A DNA stretch of 64,000 bases from the NCBI GenBank assembly GCA_964455375.1, contig CAYVXE010000001.1, positions 1-64,000 on the forward strand. The letters run 5' to 3'. The DNA is from CAYVXE01 sp964455375. GTDB taxonomy: Bacteria; Zhuqueibacterota; Zhuqueibacteria; Oceanimicrobiales; Oceanimicrobiaceae. Of the stretch, positions 16,844 to 25,462 are shown in pieces. The notes below the pieces were generated by a model. It was not told the origin of the DNA. It did not search any database and saw only the letters and a list, made by a program, of their open reading frames with translations. Numbering within the stretch: position 1 is the stretch's first letter; every line of letters starts with the position of its first letter. The position numbers were made by a program, and so were the translations under genes.

Positions 16844-18082
16844 ATGTCTTACGAACTATTTATCGCGACGCGGTACTTAAAATCGAAACGTAAAACCGGA
16901 TTTATTTCTCTTATTACTTATATTTCCATTCTCGGCGTTACGATTGGTGTGGCTGCTTTGATTGTTGTACTGTCTATTATGAATGGATTTGAGAGTGAAG
17001 TGCGGGAACGCATTATCGGGTTTGGCGCGCATATCGAATTGCGAAAATTTCACAGTCAGGGAGTGGAAGATTACCAAAAATTAATCGATCAAATAAAAAA
17101 TATTGATCATATTAAAGGAATTTCTCCTTATATTAATGAGAAAGCTTTAATTATTTCAAAGTCGAAAAAATCAGGTTTGGGGGTTAAAGGAATAGATGCG
17201 AAAACCGTGTCGCAGGTGTCTGATATCAAGGACAATATTACCTATGGTGAATTCAATATTGGCAATGTTCCTTCGGACAGAAGAAAAACATATCCGGGAA
17301 TTATTCTCGGTGTGTACCTTGCGGACAAACTGGATGTGGATTTGGGTGATAAAGTAAGCATCCTGAGTCCCACGGGAATTTCACCGTTGATGTCGAAAAT
17401 TCCCGCGATGCGTACATTTGTCGTAACCGGTTTTTTTGAAACCGGAATATTTGAATTTGATGATGTTTTTGCGTATGTTTCCATTAAGGAAGCTCAGCGG
17501 CTCTTTGAAATGAAAGATAAGGTCACAGGTCTGGAAATAAAATTGGATGATCTGGACAAAGCAGACCTGGTGGCAAACAAGGTTGATCAGATTTTGGGCT
17601 ATCCGTATGCAACGGTTACCTGGTTTGAAATGAACAAAAATCTTTTTTCCTGGATGGAGATAGAGAAGTGGGGTGCGTTTATCATTTTAAGTTTGATCAT
17701 TATGGTCGCCGCTTTTAATATTGTTAGCACGTTGATCATGGTGGTATTGGAAAAGACCAAAGAGATCGGAATTTTAAAGTCCATGGGAGCGTCGTCATCC
17801 GGGATTTTAAAAATCTTCATGTTTGAAGGTTTAGTGGGTGGGGTAATCGGTACAATTTTGGGTTGTGTGATAGGCTATGGATTGTGCTGGTCGCAAATAG
17901 AATTCCAATATTTTTCGTTACCAGCCGATGTATATATCATTAACGCATTGCCTGTTTTGATGAAATTTCGCGATTTTATCCTGATATCAGGGGCGGGAAT
18001 TCTGCTCTGTTTTCTGGCCACCATTTATCCGGCCAGAAAAGCTTCTAAATTAGACCCGGTAGAAGCCATTCGTTATGAGTAG
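16844..18082 (+). CDS. lolC: lipoprotein-releasing ABC transporter permease (LolC/LolE family)
   Basis: This inner-membrane permease releases outer-membrane lipoproteins to the periplasmic carrier. The 412-residue protein has the family start (FIATRYLKSKRK), a first membrane helix at about residues 22-46, a large periplasmic domain (about 50-265) and three C-terminal helices that end in the conserved YPARKASKLDPVEAIRYE. There is only one permease gene here, so it may act as a homodimer or stand for both LolC and LolE. It overlaps the ATPase gene by 8 bases. A LolA or LolB gene is not in the window. Confidence 0.9.
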   Translation: MSYELFIATRYLKSKRKTGFISLITYISILGVTIGVAALIVVLSIMNGFESEVRERIIGFGAHIELRKFHSQGVEDYQKLIDQIKNIDHIKGISPYINEKALIISKSKKSGLGVKGIDAKTVSQVSDIKDNITYGEFNIGNVPSDRRKTYPGIILGVYLADKLDVDLGDKVSILSPTGISPLMSKIPAMRTFVVTGFFETGIFEFDDVFAYVSIKEAQRLFEMKDKVTGLEIKLDDLDKADLVANKVDQILGYPYATVTWFEMNKNLFSWMEIEKWGAFIILSLIIMVAAFNIVSTLIMVVLEKTKEIGILKSMGASSSGILKIFMFEGLVGGVIGTILGCVIGYGLCWSQIEFQYFSLPADVYIINALPVLMKFRDFILISGAGILLCFLATIYPARKASKLDPVEAIRYE

Positions 18083-18788
18083 TGATTATATGGCAGATAG
18101 AATACTGACAGCGACGGATGTGCACAGAACCTTCAAAATGGGGAAATCTGAAGTACCCGTTCTTAAAGGGATCGATATTGAGGTAAACCAGGGACAGATC
18201 GTGGCAATTGTCGGCCAATCAGGGGCCGGAAAAAGTACACTGTTGCACATCCTAGGAACACTGGATAAGCCGACGAGTGGAACAGTTGAAATCGATCATA
18301 CAGATATTCTTGATTTTAAGGAAAATGAACTCGCACATTTTCGGAATGAAATGATCGGTTTTGTGTTTCAGTTTCATCATTTATTACCGGAATTCTCGGC
18401 CCTGGAGAATGTGATGATGCCCGGGATGATCAAAGGAACCCAGAGCCGTTCCATGGAAGACAGGGCAAAAATGTTGCTCGCCGATGTTGGCCTTGCGAAT
18501 CGCATGAATCATAGACCCGGTGAGCTTTCCGGCGGTGAAATGCAGCGTGTGGCTGTTGCCAGAGCATTGATGAATGATCCAAAATTGATTTTAGCAGATG
18601 AACCATCCGGGAATTTGGATCAAAAGGCCAGCAAAGCTTTGCATGAACTGTTGTGGAATTTAAGCCGAAAAGATAATCGAACCTTTATAATTGTGACACA
18701 TAATCTTGAATTAGCGGGAAATGCCGATAAAATTGTAGAACTGTCTGATGGGCGTATCACGAAAGAACAATTAAACCAACTTGTGTAA
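18075..18788 (+). CDS. lolD: lipoprotein-releasing ABC transporter ATP-binding protein
   Basis: The 237-residue ATPase powers the adjacent permease. It has Walker A GQSGAGKST, Q-loop FQFHHLLPEF, signature LSGGEMQRVAVARAL and Walker B LILADEPSGNLD, with the H-loop His in IVTHN. The FQFHHLLPEF segment is typical of LolD. The start at 18075 overlaps the permease gene; an ATG at 18090 (MADRIL) is also possible. It ends one base before the mcsA ATG, which ties lipoprotein release to the protein-arginine kinase genes. Confidence 0.92.
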   Translation: MSSDYMADRILTATDVHRTFKMGKSEVPVLKGIDIEVNQGQIVAIVGQSGAGKSTLLHILGTLDKPTSGTVEIDHTDILDFKENELAHFRNEMIGFVFQFHHLLPEFSALENVMMPGMIKGTQSRSMEDRAKMLLADVGLANRMNHRPGELSGGEMQRVAVARALMNDPKLILADEPSGNLDQKASKALHELLWNLSRKDNRTFIIVTHNLELAGNADKIVELSDGRITKEQLNQLV

Positions 18789-18789
18789 T

Positions 18790-19317
18790 ATGTTGTGCCA
18801 GTTGTGTAAAAAAAATTCAGCGACTGTAAAGATTTCATATATGATTGCAGATACCAAAAATGAAATCAGTATTTGTAAACAATGTGCCGAGAACAAAGGT
18901 ATCGATAATCCGGCAAACACATTACCAAAAATATTTGATAATTTTCTTGTGGAAATCCTTGGTCAGCAGCCAATCAGTAATTCCAAGTCGTCAAAGGAAA
19001 AAGGATGCACTGTTTGTGGTACGACGTGGGAATCTTTTCATCAAACGGGAATGTTTGGGTGTGAAAATTGCTACTCTATTTTCACGAAGGAATTGGATGT
19101 TCTCTTAAGACGTATTCATGGAAGCAACAAACACATTGGCAGCCGACCGCAATCGCAGCGCAGCAAAATCGATGCGTCTGAATTAAAGCAAATGCAAATG
19201 GAACTTCAGGAAGCGATTAAAAGTGAAAAGTTTGAGTTAGCAGCGGAATTACGAGATGTGATAAAAGACGCGCAGCGCGAGTTAAAGAAAAAAGAAAATG
19301 ATGGAATTTTACGATGA
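18790..19317 (+). CDS. mcsA: McsA, zinc-binding activator of protein arginine kinase
   Basis: McsA activates the McsB kinase and adapts it to ClpC. The 175-residue protein has two treble-clef-like Cys pairs, C3/C6 with C29/C32 and C73/C76 with C91/C94, and a C-terminal UVR motif (KSEKFELAAELRDVIKDAQ). The ATG at 18790 lies one base after the lolD stop; a TTG at 18781 in the same frame is less likely. The last codon overlaps the mcsB ATG as ATGA, so the two are translated together. In Firmicutes a ctsR gene usually precedes mcsA; here lolD does. Confidence 0.88.
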   Translation: MLCQLCKKNSATVKISYMIADTKNEISICKQCAENKGIDNPANTLPKIFDNFLVEILGQQPISNSKSSKEKGCTVCGTTWESFHQTGMFGCENCYSIFTKELDVLLRRIHGSNKHIGSRPQSQRSKIDASELKQMQMELQEAIKSEKFELAAELRDVIKDAQRELKKKENDGILR

Positions 19318-20423
19318 ATGGAAGAAAAACCCGGAAGCTGAAAGATTATACAGGCTCTTCGACTGATGTTTCCAAAACCATGAGTGAGTTGCTCTGGAAT
19401 TTTGGCGGCTGGCTTACGGATGAAGATGAATATTCCGATATCATTGTTTCCTCGCGCATTCGTCTGGCGAGAAATCTTAAAGGATTTCCCTTTCCTGCTA
19501 AGGCCTCAAAAAGAGATCTGTCATATCTTCTGACACAGGTTGAATCCGCATGCGAAAAATGTCCGAGTATGAAAAACGCAAATTTCATAAATATCAATAC
19601 ATTAGATGAATGGGATTGCCGGTATTTTGTTGAACGCCGGTTGGCCAGTCCGCAGTTTATCGAAAGTAATAATCCTTCGTTACTGGTCATTGGCCCCCGC
19701 GAAAATCTCAGCATCATGGTGAACGAGGAAGATCATCTGCGAATTCAGTGTATTGAGGCAGGGCTCGGTATCAAAGAGGCCTGGAAGAAAATAAGTACTA
19801 TCGATGATGAGTTGGAAGGGTTCTTGAATTTTAGCTATTCAAATCAGTATGGGTATTTAACCTCATGTCCAACCAATCTGGGAACTGGTTTACGAGTTTC
19901 GTTCTCGGTTCATTTGCCGGCCCTTTCCATGACGAAACAAATAAATTCGATTATTAAAAAATTACCGACCTCTGAAATCGCTGTTCGCGGTTTTTACGGT
20001 GAGGGCTCTGAACCCATCGGGAACATTTTTCAGATTTCGAATCAATTGACTCTGGGCAGGACTGAAACAAATATTATTGACAGGATGTTGTCCGTTGCTA
20101 TTAAGTTAATTGAGATGGAACGAAAAGAGAGAAAGAAATTATTAAATGAGCACCCGGCACGATTGGAAGATGCTGTTTTTCGGTCCATGGGAGTCCTGAA
20201 AAATGCCAGAATTATAAGCTCTATGGAAGCCCTGGATTTGCTTTCTTCTTTGCGTCTGGGGTGTGAGATGGGTTTGATTGAGGAAATAAACTCACTTGCA
20301 ATCAATCAATTGATGGTTTTAGTACAACCTGCTCATTTACAAAAAATATATAGGAAAGACTTAACCCCGGAAGAGCGGGATATTATGCGCGCAGATTTTA
20401 TCCGTCAGAATTTATATGCTTAA
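19314..20423 (+). CDS. mcsB: protein arginine kinase McsB
   Basis: McsB phosphorylates arginine residues on proteins and marks them for ClpCP. The 369-residue product belongs to the ATP:guanido phosphotransferase family: SSRIRLARN binding motif (about residues 46-54), the active-site loop SCPTNLGTGLR with Cys185, and the RGFYGEGSEP and FQISNQLTLG segments typical of McsB rather than creatine or arginine kinases. The start overlaps mcsA; an internal ATG at 19380 would shorten the N-terminus. clpC follows after 77 bp. All key residues I can place are present. Confidence 0.92.
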   Translation: MNGRKTRKLKDYTGSSTDVSKTMSELLWNFGGWLTDEDEYSDIIVSSRIRLARNLKGFPFPAKASKRDLSYLLTQVESACEKCPSMKNANFININTLDEWDCRYFVERRLASPQFIESNNPSLLVIGPRENLSIMVNEEDHLRIQCIEAGLGIKEAWKKISTIDDELEGFLNFSYSNQYGYLTSCPTNLGTGLRVSFSVHLPALSMTKQINSIIKKLPTSEIAVRGFYGEGSEPIGNIFQISNQLTLGRTETNIIDRMLSVAIKLIEMERKERKKLLNEHPARLEDAVFRSMGVLKNARIISSMEALDLLSSLRLGCEMGLIEEINSLAINQLMVLVQPAHLQKIYRKDLTPEERDIMRADFIRQNLYA

Positions 20424-20500
20424 AACAGGGAAGACTTTAGGTGAACGAGTTGTTGATAGTGTGGGATGGATTAACATTTTAACGAAATGGAGTTAAACAA

Positions 20501-22993
20501 ATGAAAAATAATTTTTCCAGTCGGGTCCAAATGGTCATTCAGTTCTCAAGGGAGGAGGCGCTGCGATTGGGCCATGATTATATCGGAACAGAGCATTTAC
20601 TATTAGGCTTGATTCGCGAAGGCGAAGGGATCGCGGTAGAAATACTCCGTAATCTCGGATGCGATCTTGACGAGATTAAAAGATCCGTTGAAGATTCCGT
20701 GAAACCTTCCGGCGAAACCATGACGATTGGAAATATTCCATTTACGAAAAGGGCTGAAAAAATTCTCAAAATGGCCTACGTTGAGGCGGAAAAATATAAA
20801 TCTGATATCATCGGAACCGAACATTTGCTCCTTGCCCTTGTTAAGGAAAAAGATGGCGTTGCTGCTCAGGTTCTATTGAGTTTTGATGTCACCTACGAGA
20901 CCGTGCGGGAAGAGCTGGAGAATATCCTTCGGGGTGCTCCAACAGGACGGGAAGCAGCATCCCAGCAAAAAACCAAGACGCCGGCTTTGGATCATTTTGG
21001 ACGGGATTTAACCGAACTTGCCAGAAAAAATGAATTAGATCCTATCATAGGCCGTGATATGGAAATTCAGCGTGTTGCCCAAATTCTTAGCCGGAGAAAG
21101 AAAAATAATCCCGTTCTTATCGGCGAACCCGGTGTCGGGAAAACGGCAATTGCTGAAGGATTGGCGCTGCGCATTGTTGAACGGAAAGTCCCGAGAATAT
21201 TGCATAACAAGCGTGTTGTTACGTTGGATCTTGGAGCCATTGTCGCCGGGACAAAATACCGTGGTCAATTCGAAGAAAGAATGAAAGCGATCATGAATGA
21301 GTTGCAGCGGGCGAGGGATGTCATTTTGTTTATTGACGAGTTGCATACGATTGTTGGCGCTGGTGGTGCCTCGGGCTCATTGGATGCATCGAACATGTTT
21401 AAGCCCGCCCTGGCGCGTGGTGAACTCCAATGTATCGGTGCTACAACGTTGGATGAATATCGACAATACATAGAAAAGGATGGTGCTCTGGAAAGGCGTT
21501 TTCAAAAAATCATGGTTGACCCGCCCACTGCAGAAGAAACACTGCTGATTTTGGAAGGCCTTAAAGAAAGGTATGAACAGCATCATAAAGTGAAATTTTC
21601 GGACGAAGCCATTAGGGCTACAGTCAAGTTTTCTGAACGCTATATTTCCGACCGTTACCTCCCGGACAAAGCAATTGATGTTCTCGATGAAACCGGAGCC
21701 AGAGTACATCTGGCAAATATTGTGGTGCCTAAGGAAATTACGGAGTTGGAGGAACAGATTAAATCGGTTCGCCATGAAAAAGATTCGGTGATAAAGGCAC
21801 AGGAATTTGAACGGGCGGCTGTCTTACGGGATCAGGAAAAGCGGTTGAATCGCAAACTTGAAACCGCAAAGCGCCGTTGGAAGGATACGGAAGATGATTT
21901 TTTAGCAACGGTAACAGAAGAGGATATCGCCGATGTTGTCGCCATGATTACGGGAATTCCGGTGCAGCGGGTGGCAAAATCGGAATCAGAAAAAATTCTG
22001 GCAATGGAAGACGAGCTGAAAAAACATATCATCGGTCAGGAGGATGCATTGCATCTTCTGAGTAAAGCCATTCGCCGCACAAGAGCGGGCTTGAAAGATC
22101 CCAATCGCCCTATCGGTTCCTTTGTTTTTCTTGGCCCTACTGGAGTTGGAAAAACGCAATTGGCAAAGGAACTGGCGAGTTACCTGTTTGAGGATGAAGA
22201 TGCCTTAATCCGAATTGATATGTCCGAATTCATGGAGAAATTTTCCGTGTCGCGTCTGACCGGTGCTCCTCCGGGATATGTGGGTTATGAAGAGGGCGGA
22301 CAGTTAACCGAAAAAGTCCGGCGTCACCCGTATTCCGTTGTTTTATTTGATGAAATTGAAAAAGCTCATCCGGATGTTTTTAATATTCTTCTGCAGATTC
22401 TTGACGATGGACAGTTAACAGACGGCCTGGGACGAAAGGTTGATTTTAGAAATACCATTCTTATCATGACCTCAAACATTGGTGCCAGAGAAATTAAGCG
22501 GGGCGGTGGAATCGGTTTTTCTTTGGATAGCGATGAGGTGGACTATGACAATATGAGCCATAAAATTATGGATGAGATGAAGAAAATATTTAATCCCGAG
22601 TTTATCAACCGCGTTGATGAAATCGTGGTTTTTCATTCTTTGACAAAAGCCCATATGCTGAAAATAGTCGATATTGTTATTGAAGAGATGCTTCACAAAG
22701 TGCAGGATCGTGAAATCTTGATTCAATTGTCCAAAGGCGCCAAGGAATTCGTAGCGGAAAATGGTTTCGATCCGGTATACGGCGCACGTCCTTTAAGACG
22801 TACAATTCAAAAATTCATTGAGGATCCTATCGCAGAAGAGCTTTTGCGCGGTAAGTTTGCAGATGGCAGTCAAATATCCGTTAAGAAAAAGGGGGATAAA
22901 TTGGAGTTTGTCGAAACAAGCCGCAAAAAAATTGTATCTGATAAAAATAATAAAAGTATACAAAAGTCGAAAACGGAAGAAGTTGAAAAATAA
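20501..22993 (+). CDS. clpC: ATP-dependent Clp protease ATPase subunit ClpC
   Basis: ClpC is the AAA+ unfoldase that feeds ClpP and recognises phosphoarginine-marked proteins. The 830-residue protein has two N-domain repeats (about residues 1-150, including the EHLLLGLIREGEG and EHLLLALVKEKDG pair), AAA+ domain 1 with Walker A GEPGVGKTA at 208, a UVR-containing middle segment (about 415-455), and AAA+ domain 2 with Walker A GPTGVGKT at 545, VDEIVVFH and the C-terminal D2-small domain. GGAG precedes the ATG. Position after mcsAB matches the Firmicutes order, but the host is a diderm. Confidence 0.96.
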   Translation: MKNNFSSRVQMVIQFSREEALRLGHDYIGTEHLLLGLIREGEGIAVEILRNLGCDLDEIKRSVEDSVKPSGETMTIGNIPFTKRAEKILKMAYVEAEKYKSDIIGTEHLLLALVKEKDGVAAQVLLSFDVTYETVREELENILRGAPTGREAASQQKTKTPALDHFGRDLTELARKNELDPIIGRDMEIQRVAQILSRRKKNNPVLIGEPGVGKTAIAEGLALRIVERKVPRILHNKRVVTLDLGAIVAGTKYRGQFEERMKAIMNELQRARDVILFIDELHTIVGAGGASGSLDASNMFKPALARGELQCIGATTLDEYRQYIEKDGALERRFQKIMVDPPTAEETLLILEGLKERYEQHHKVKFSDEAIRATVKFSERYISDRYLPDKAIDVLDETGARVHLANIVVPKEITELEEQIKSVRHEKDSVIKAQEFERAAVLRDQEKRLNRKLETAKRRWKDTEDDFLATVTEEDIADVVAMITGIPVQRVAKSESEKILAMEDELKKHIIGQEDALHLLSKAIRRTRAGLKDPNRPIGSFVFLGPTGVGKTQLAKELASYLFEDEDALIRIDMSEFMEKFSVSRLTGAPPGYVGYEEGGQLTEKVRRHPYSVVLFDEIEKAHPDVFNILLQILDDGQLTDGLGRKVDFRNTILIMTSNIGAREIKRGGGIGFSLDSDEVDYDNMSHKIMDEMKKIFNPEFINRVDEIVVFHSLTKAHMLKIVDIVIEEMLHKVQDREILIQLSKGAKEFVAENGFDPVYGARPLRRTIQKFIEDPIAEELLRGKFADGSQISVKKKGDKLEFVETSRKKIVSDKNNKSIQKSKTEEVEK

Positions 22994-23018
22994 CCAGTAA
23001 TTTAGTAAAAGTAAAAAT

Positions 23019-23046
23019 ATGCCCGAAATCCTCATTTTTCGGGCAT
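23019..23046 (+). terminator. stem-loop after clpC
   Basis: A perfect 10-bp stem, ATGCCCGAAA with TTTCGGGCAT, encloses an 8-base loop 25 bases after the clpC stop. There is no clear T-run after it, so it is a transcript-end hairpin rather than a textbook intrinsic terminator. Confidence 0.6.
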
Positions 23047-23100
23047 GTTACCCACAGGGAGGTAGGCGCGTCTCCTCAAGAAAAATTAATAAAAATCTGC

Positions 23101-23129
23101 TTGATTTGGTGGTTTGTCATCTTTATATT
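23101..23129 (+). promoter_or_regulatory. sigma-70-type promoter of the OLD-like ATPase gene
   Basis: TTGATT (23101-23106) and TATATT (23124-23129) are separated by 17 bases, 63 bp upstream of the ATG at 23193. The same -10 hexamer is found in front of prfB, smc and the CHASE2 cyclase. Confidence 0.6.
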
Positions 23130-23192
23130 GAGACATTCACACTCTTTTTGTGATTCATGTAACTGATTATTCTTAATTACCTTAGGAATACT

Positions 23193-24347
23193 ATGCTGGT
23201 TTCTAAAGCAGTCATTAAAGCATTCAGGTCTATTTACGATTTCAAGATGCCTATCGACGCCAAAATAACTGTGTTAATCGGAGCAAATGAAAGTGGAAAA
23301 ACGAACACGTTGCGTGCAATCGATTCATTCAGGCCGGGACGTCCTTACTCGAGCAGCTTGACCTGCCAGTATTCCGATTATTATCATCAGGGGAAATGCC
23401 CGGAAGTAAGTTTAGAATTTACCAGTCTTTCAAGGGAAAATCGCAGAGCGTTGCTGCCATTGCATGAAGGATTTAAAGATGCAGAAACATTCATTGTGAT
23501 GAAAACCGGCGCTGAACTCAGCGATTACCATATCTATATTCGCAATGAAGAAGTACAGGTGAAGGATACGAAAAAGCTTTTGGATATACTCCCGAAGATT
23601 CTTTATTTTGATAACATTTCATTAATTAAAAGCAGAGTTGAGCTGGATACGTTGTTAAATGGGGATAAAAATTATTTAACTGAAAGGAACCTGTTAAAAA
23701 TTGGTGGCCTGCAAAATAATTATGAATTGATATTTGAGGATTCCACCCGAGGGCGCCGGGCGAGTGAAGAAGCCAGTCGCTTAATTACGCAGCAGATACG
23801 ACGTGTCTGGTCGCAGGAACCTACTATCGAAATTAAGTTGAATGTTAATGGCAAAGTGCTCTATATTGATGTTTCCGACGGAACCACTGTTTACGACACA
23901 CCGGAATCACGCAGTCTCGGGTTTCGCTGGTATCTATCCTTTTATATCAATTTTATTTCTCAAACATTTGAAGCAAAAGCGAACGAGTTTATTTTCCTGC
24001 TGGATGAACCGGGAATTCATTTGCATCCCGCCGGAATGAAAGACCTCACGAAAGTTATGGAAGACCTGGCGGTCAAGAACCAACTTCTCTACACCACGCA
24101 TTCACCTTTTATGATAAACCGTGAGTACCCCCAGCGTGTTCGACTGGTGAGCAAAGGACGTGAAGGAACTAAAATTGATTCACAGGCTTACCGGGATAAT
24201 TGGCGGCCACTTCGCCGTTCCATCGGTCTTATGATCGGTGATCTTTTTTTCTTCAATGACAGCAGCCTCATCGTCGAGGTACCATCCAAAAAAATTCCTT
24301 TTATGAAACGGTTGCAGATTTTTAAATCTGACGCTAGTAAAAATTAG
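23193..24347 (+). CDS. OLD-family-like AAA/ABC ATPase lacking the TOPRIM nuclease domain
   Basis: The 384-residue protein has the ABC-like ATPase core of OLD/RecF-type proteins: Walker A GANESGKTN at residues 30-38, Walker B FLLDEPGIHLHP with Asp271-Glu272, and the H-loop YTTHSPFMIN. OLD proteins continue after a GDLFFFNDSSLIVEG-like hinge into a TOPRIM nuclease. Here the hinge is present but reads LIVEVPSKK at about residue 360 (Val363 where Gly is expected, Lys where the Asp of GPSD is expected), and the protein ends 22 residues later. It is therefore an ATPase without nuclease. The next gene starts 4 bp on, leaving no room for the missing part. Role unknown; DNA repair or phage defence is possible by family. 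Confidence 0.75.
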   Translation: MLVSKAVIKAFRSIYDFKMPIDAKITVLIGANESGKTNTLRAIDSFRPGRPYSSSLTCQYSDYYHQGKCPEVSLEFTSLSRENRRALLPLHEGFKDAETFIVMKTGAELSDYHIYIRNEEVQVKDTKKLLDILPKILYFDNISLIKSRVELDTLLNGDKNYLTERNLLKIGGLQNNYELIFEDSTRGRRASEEASRLITQQIRRVWSQEPTIEIKLNVNGKVLYIDVSDGTTVYDTPESRSLGFRWYLSFYINFISQTFEAKANEFIFLLDEPGIHLHPAGMKDLTKVMEDLAVKNQLLYTTHSPFMINREYPQRVRLVSKGREGTKIDSQAYRDNWRPLRRSIGLMIGDLFFFNDSSLIVEVPSKKIPFMKRLQIFKSDASKN

Positions 24348-24350
24348 ATA

Positions 24351-25322
24351 ATGACTCCCCAAAGAAAATCCATTTGTGACGTGCCCGGCTTAAACGTCGG
24401 TCATGCGCAAAACGATGTTGCAAAAACCGGTTGTACGGTCATTCTACCAGAAAACGGCGCTGTGGGGGGCGTTGATATACGTGGTTCTGCTCCCGGTACG
24501 AGAGAGATAGAAAGTTTGCATCCTGTTCGCCTTGTACCAAAGTTGAATGCGATTTTGTTAACCGGGGGAAGTGCCTTCGGATTGGACGCTTCCAGCGGTG
24601 TGCAGCAATTTTTGGAGGAAAAGGGAATTGGTTTTGATGTTGGGGTGACTAAAATTCCCATCGTACCAGCTGCTGTGATCTTTGATCTTCGGGAAGGCGA
24701 CTATCGGATTCGGCCTGATAAAGAGATGGGTTATGCAGCGGCATCGCGGGCTGCTAAAAGCCACCCTGAAGAAGGGCGAGTCGGCGCCGGCAGAGGGGCG
24801 ACTGTAGGAAAAATCCTCGGGCAGGAATACTGCATGAAAGGTGGAATCGGGACCTGGAGTGAAAAAGTAGGCGATATTACTTTGGGAGCTTTGGTCGTTG
24901 TTAATGCTTTGGGGGATATTTTTCAGCCAATGACAAATACCAAATTGGCCGGTGCAGTGAATCCAAAAACCGGAAAATTTTACGATACCATGCAGCATTT
25001 GCGCAAAAATCCCCCGAAATCTTTCGACCCATCCACCAATACTACGTTGGCCGTCGTTGCCACCGATGCCCAACTCACAAAAGAACAAACCATTAAACTT
25101 GCTCAAATGGCACAGGACGGATTGAGCAGAACCATCAAACCCGCGCATACGCCGTTCGATGGGGATATCGTTTTTGCGCTCTCTGTTGGTGATAAAGATG
25201 ATGTAAATATTACTGCTCTGGGGGCCATTGCAGCAGAGTTGGTTGCCGAGTCTATTGTTAGAGCGGTGAAAATAGCCAACGGGATGGTGAAAAAGTCTGA
25301 ATTAAATGAATCTTCATGCTGA
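24351..25322 (+). CDS. P1 family (DmpA/S58-type) aminopeptidase
   Basis: The 323-residue product matches the short P1/DmpA-like peptidases, N-terminal nucleophile-fold enzymes that release N-terminal residues or hydrolyse amides. Recognisable segments are GLNVGHAQ near the N-terminus, the glycine-rich LLTGGSAFGLDASSGV, the RVGAGRGATVGK stretch, and NTTLAVVATDA, in which Thr231 is the likely nucleophile and autocleavage point. It lies 3 bp after the OLD-like gene. The substrate cannot be told from sequence. No signal peptide is present. Confidence 0.85.
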   Translation: MTPQRKSICDVPGLNVGHAQNDVAKTGCTVILPENGAVGGVDIRGSAPGTREIESLHPVRLVPKLNAILLTGGSAFGLDASSGVQQFLEEKGIGFDVGVTKIPIVPAAVIFDLREGDYRIRPDKEMGYAAASRAAKSHPEEGRVGAGRGATVGKILGQEYCMKGGIGTWSEKVGDITLGALVVVNALGDIFQPMTNTKLAGAVNPKTGKFYDTMQHLRKNPPKSFDPSTNTTLAVVATDAQLTKEQTIKLAQMAQDGLSRTIKPAHTPFDGDIVFALSVGDKDDVNITALGAIAAELVAESIVRAVKIANGMVKKSELNESSC

Positions 25323-25323
25323 G

Positions 25324-25380
25324 TGTTGTCGCAACATGAGTGAAAAACAGCGGGTTGCAGCCTTCGACTCCGTTCGGGCT
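25324..25380. repeat. intergenic hairpin and REP-like half-site
   Basis: Between the convergent peptidase and antiporter genes, TGTTG-TCG-CAACA (25324-25336) forms a short hairpin just after the peptidase stop, and CCTTCGACTCCGTTCGGGCT (25361-25380) resembles one arm of the REP-like repeat at 3366-3442. Confidence 0.4.
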
Positions 25381-25462
25381 AAAGCTGGTAACTGTTTTTT
25401 CCCCGGTCTCAACAGACTGTTGACGGATGCAACTGCCGTGACGTTTCTTTAGTGTAAAATGT

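Noticed and set aside
23019..23046. Calling the clpC hairpin a certain intrinsic terminator
   Set aside because: The stem is perfect but lacks a T-run, so it is listed only with moderate confidence.
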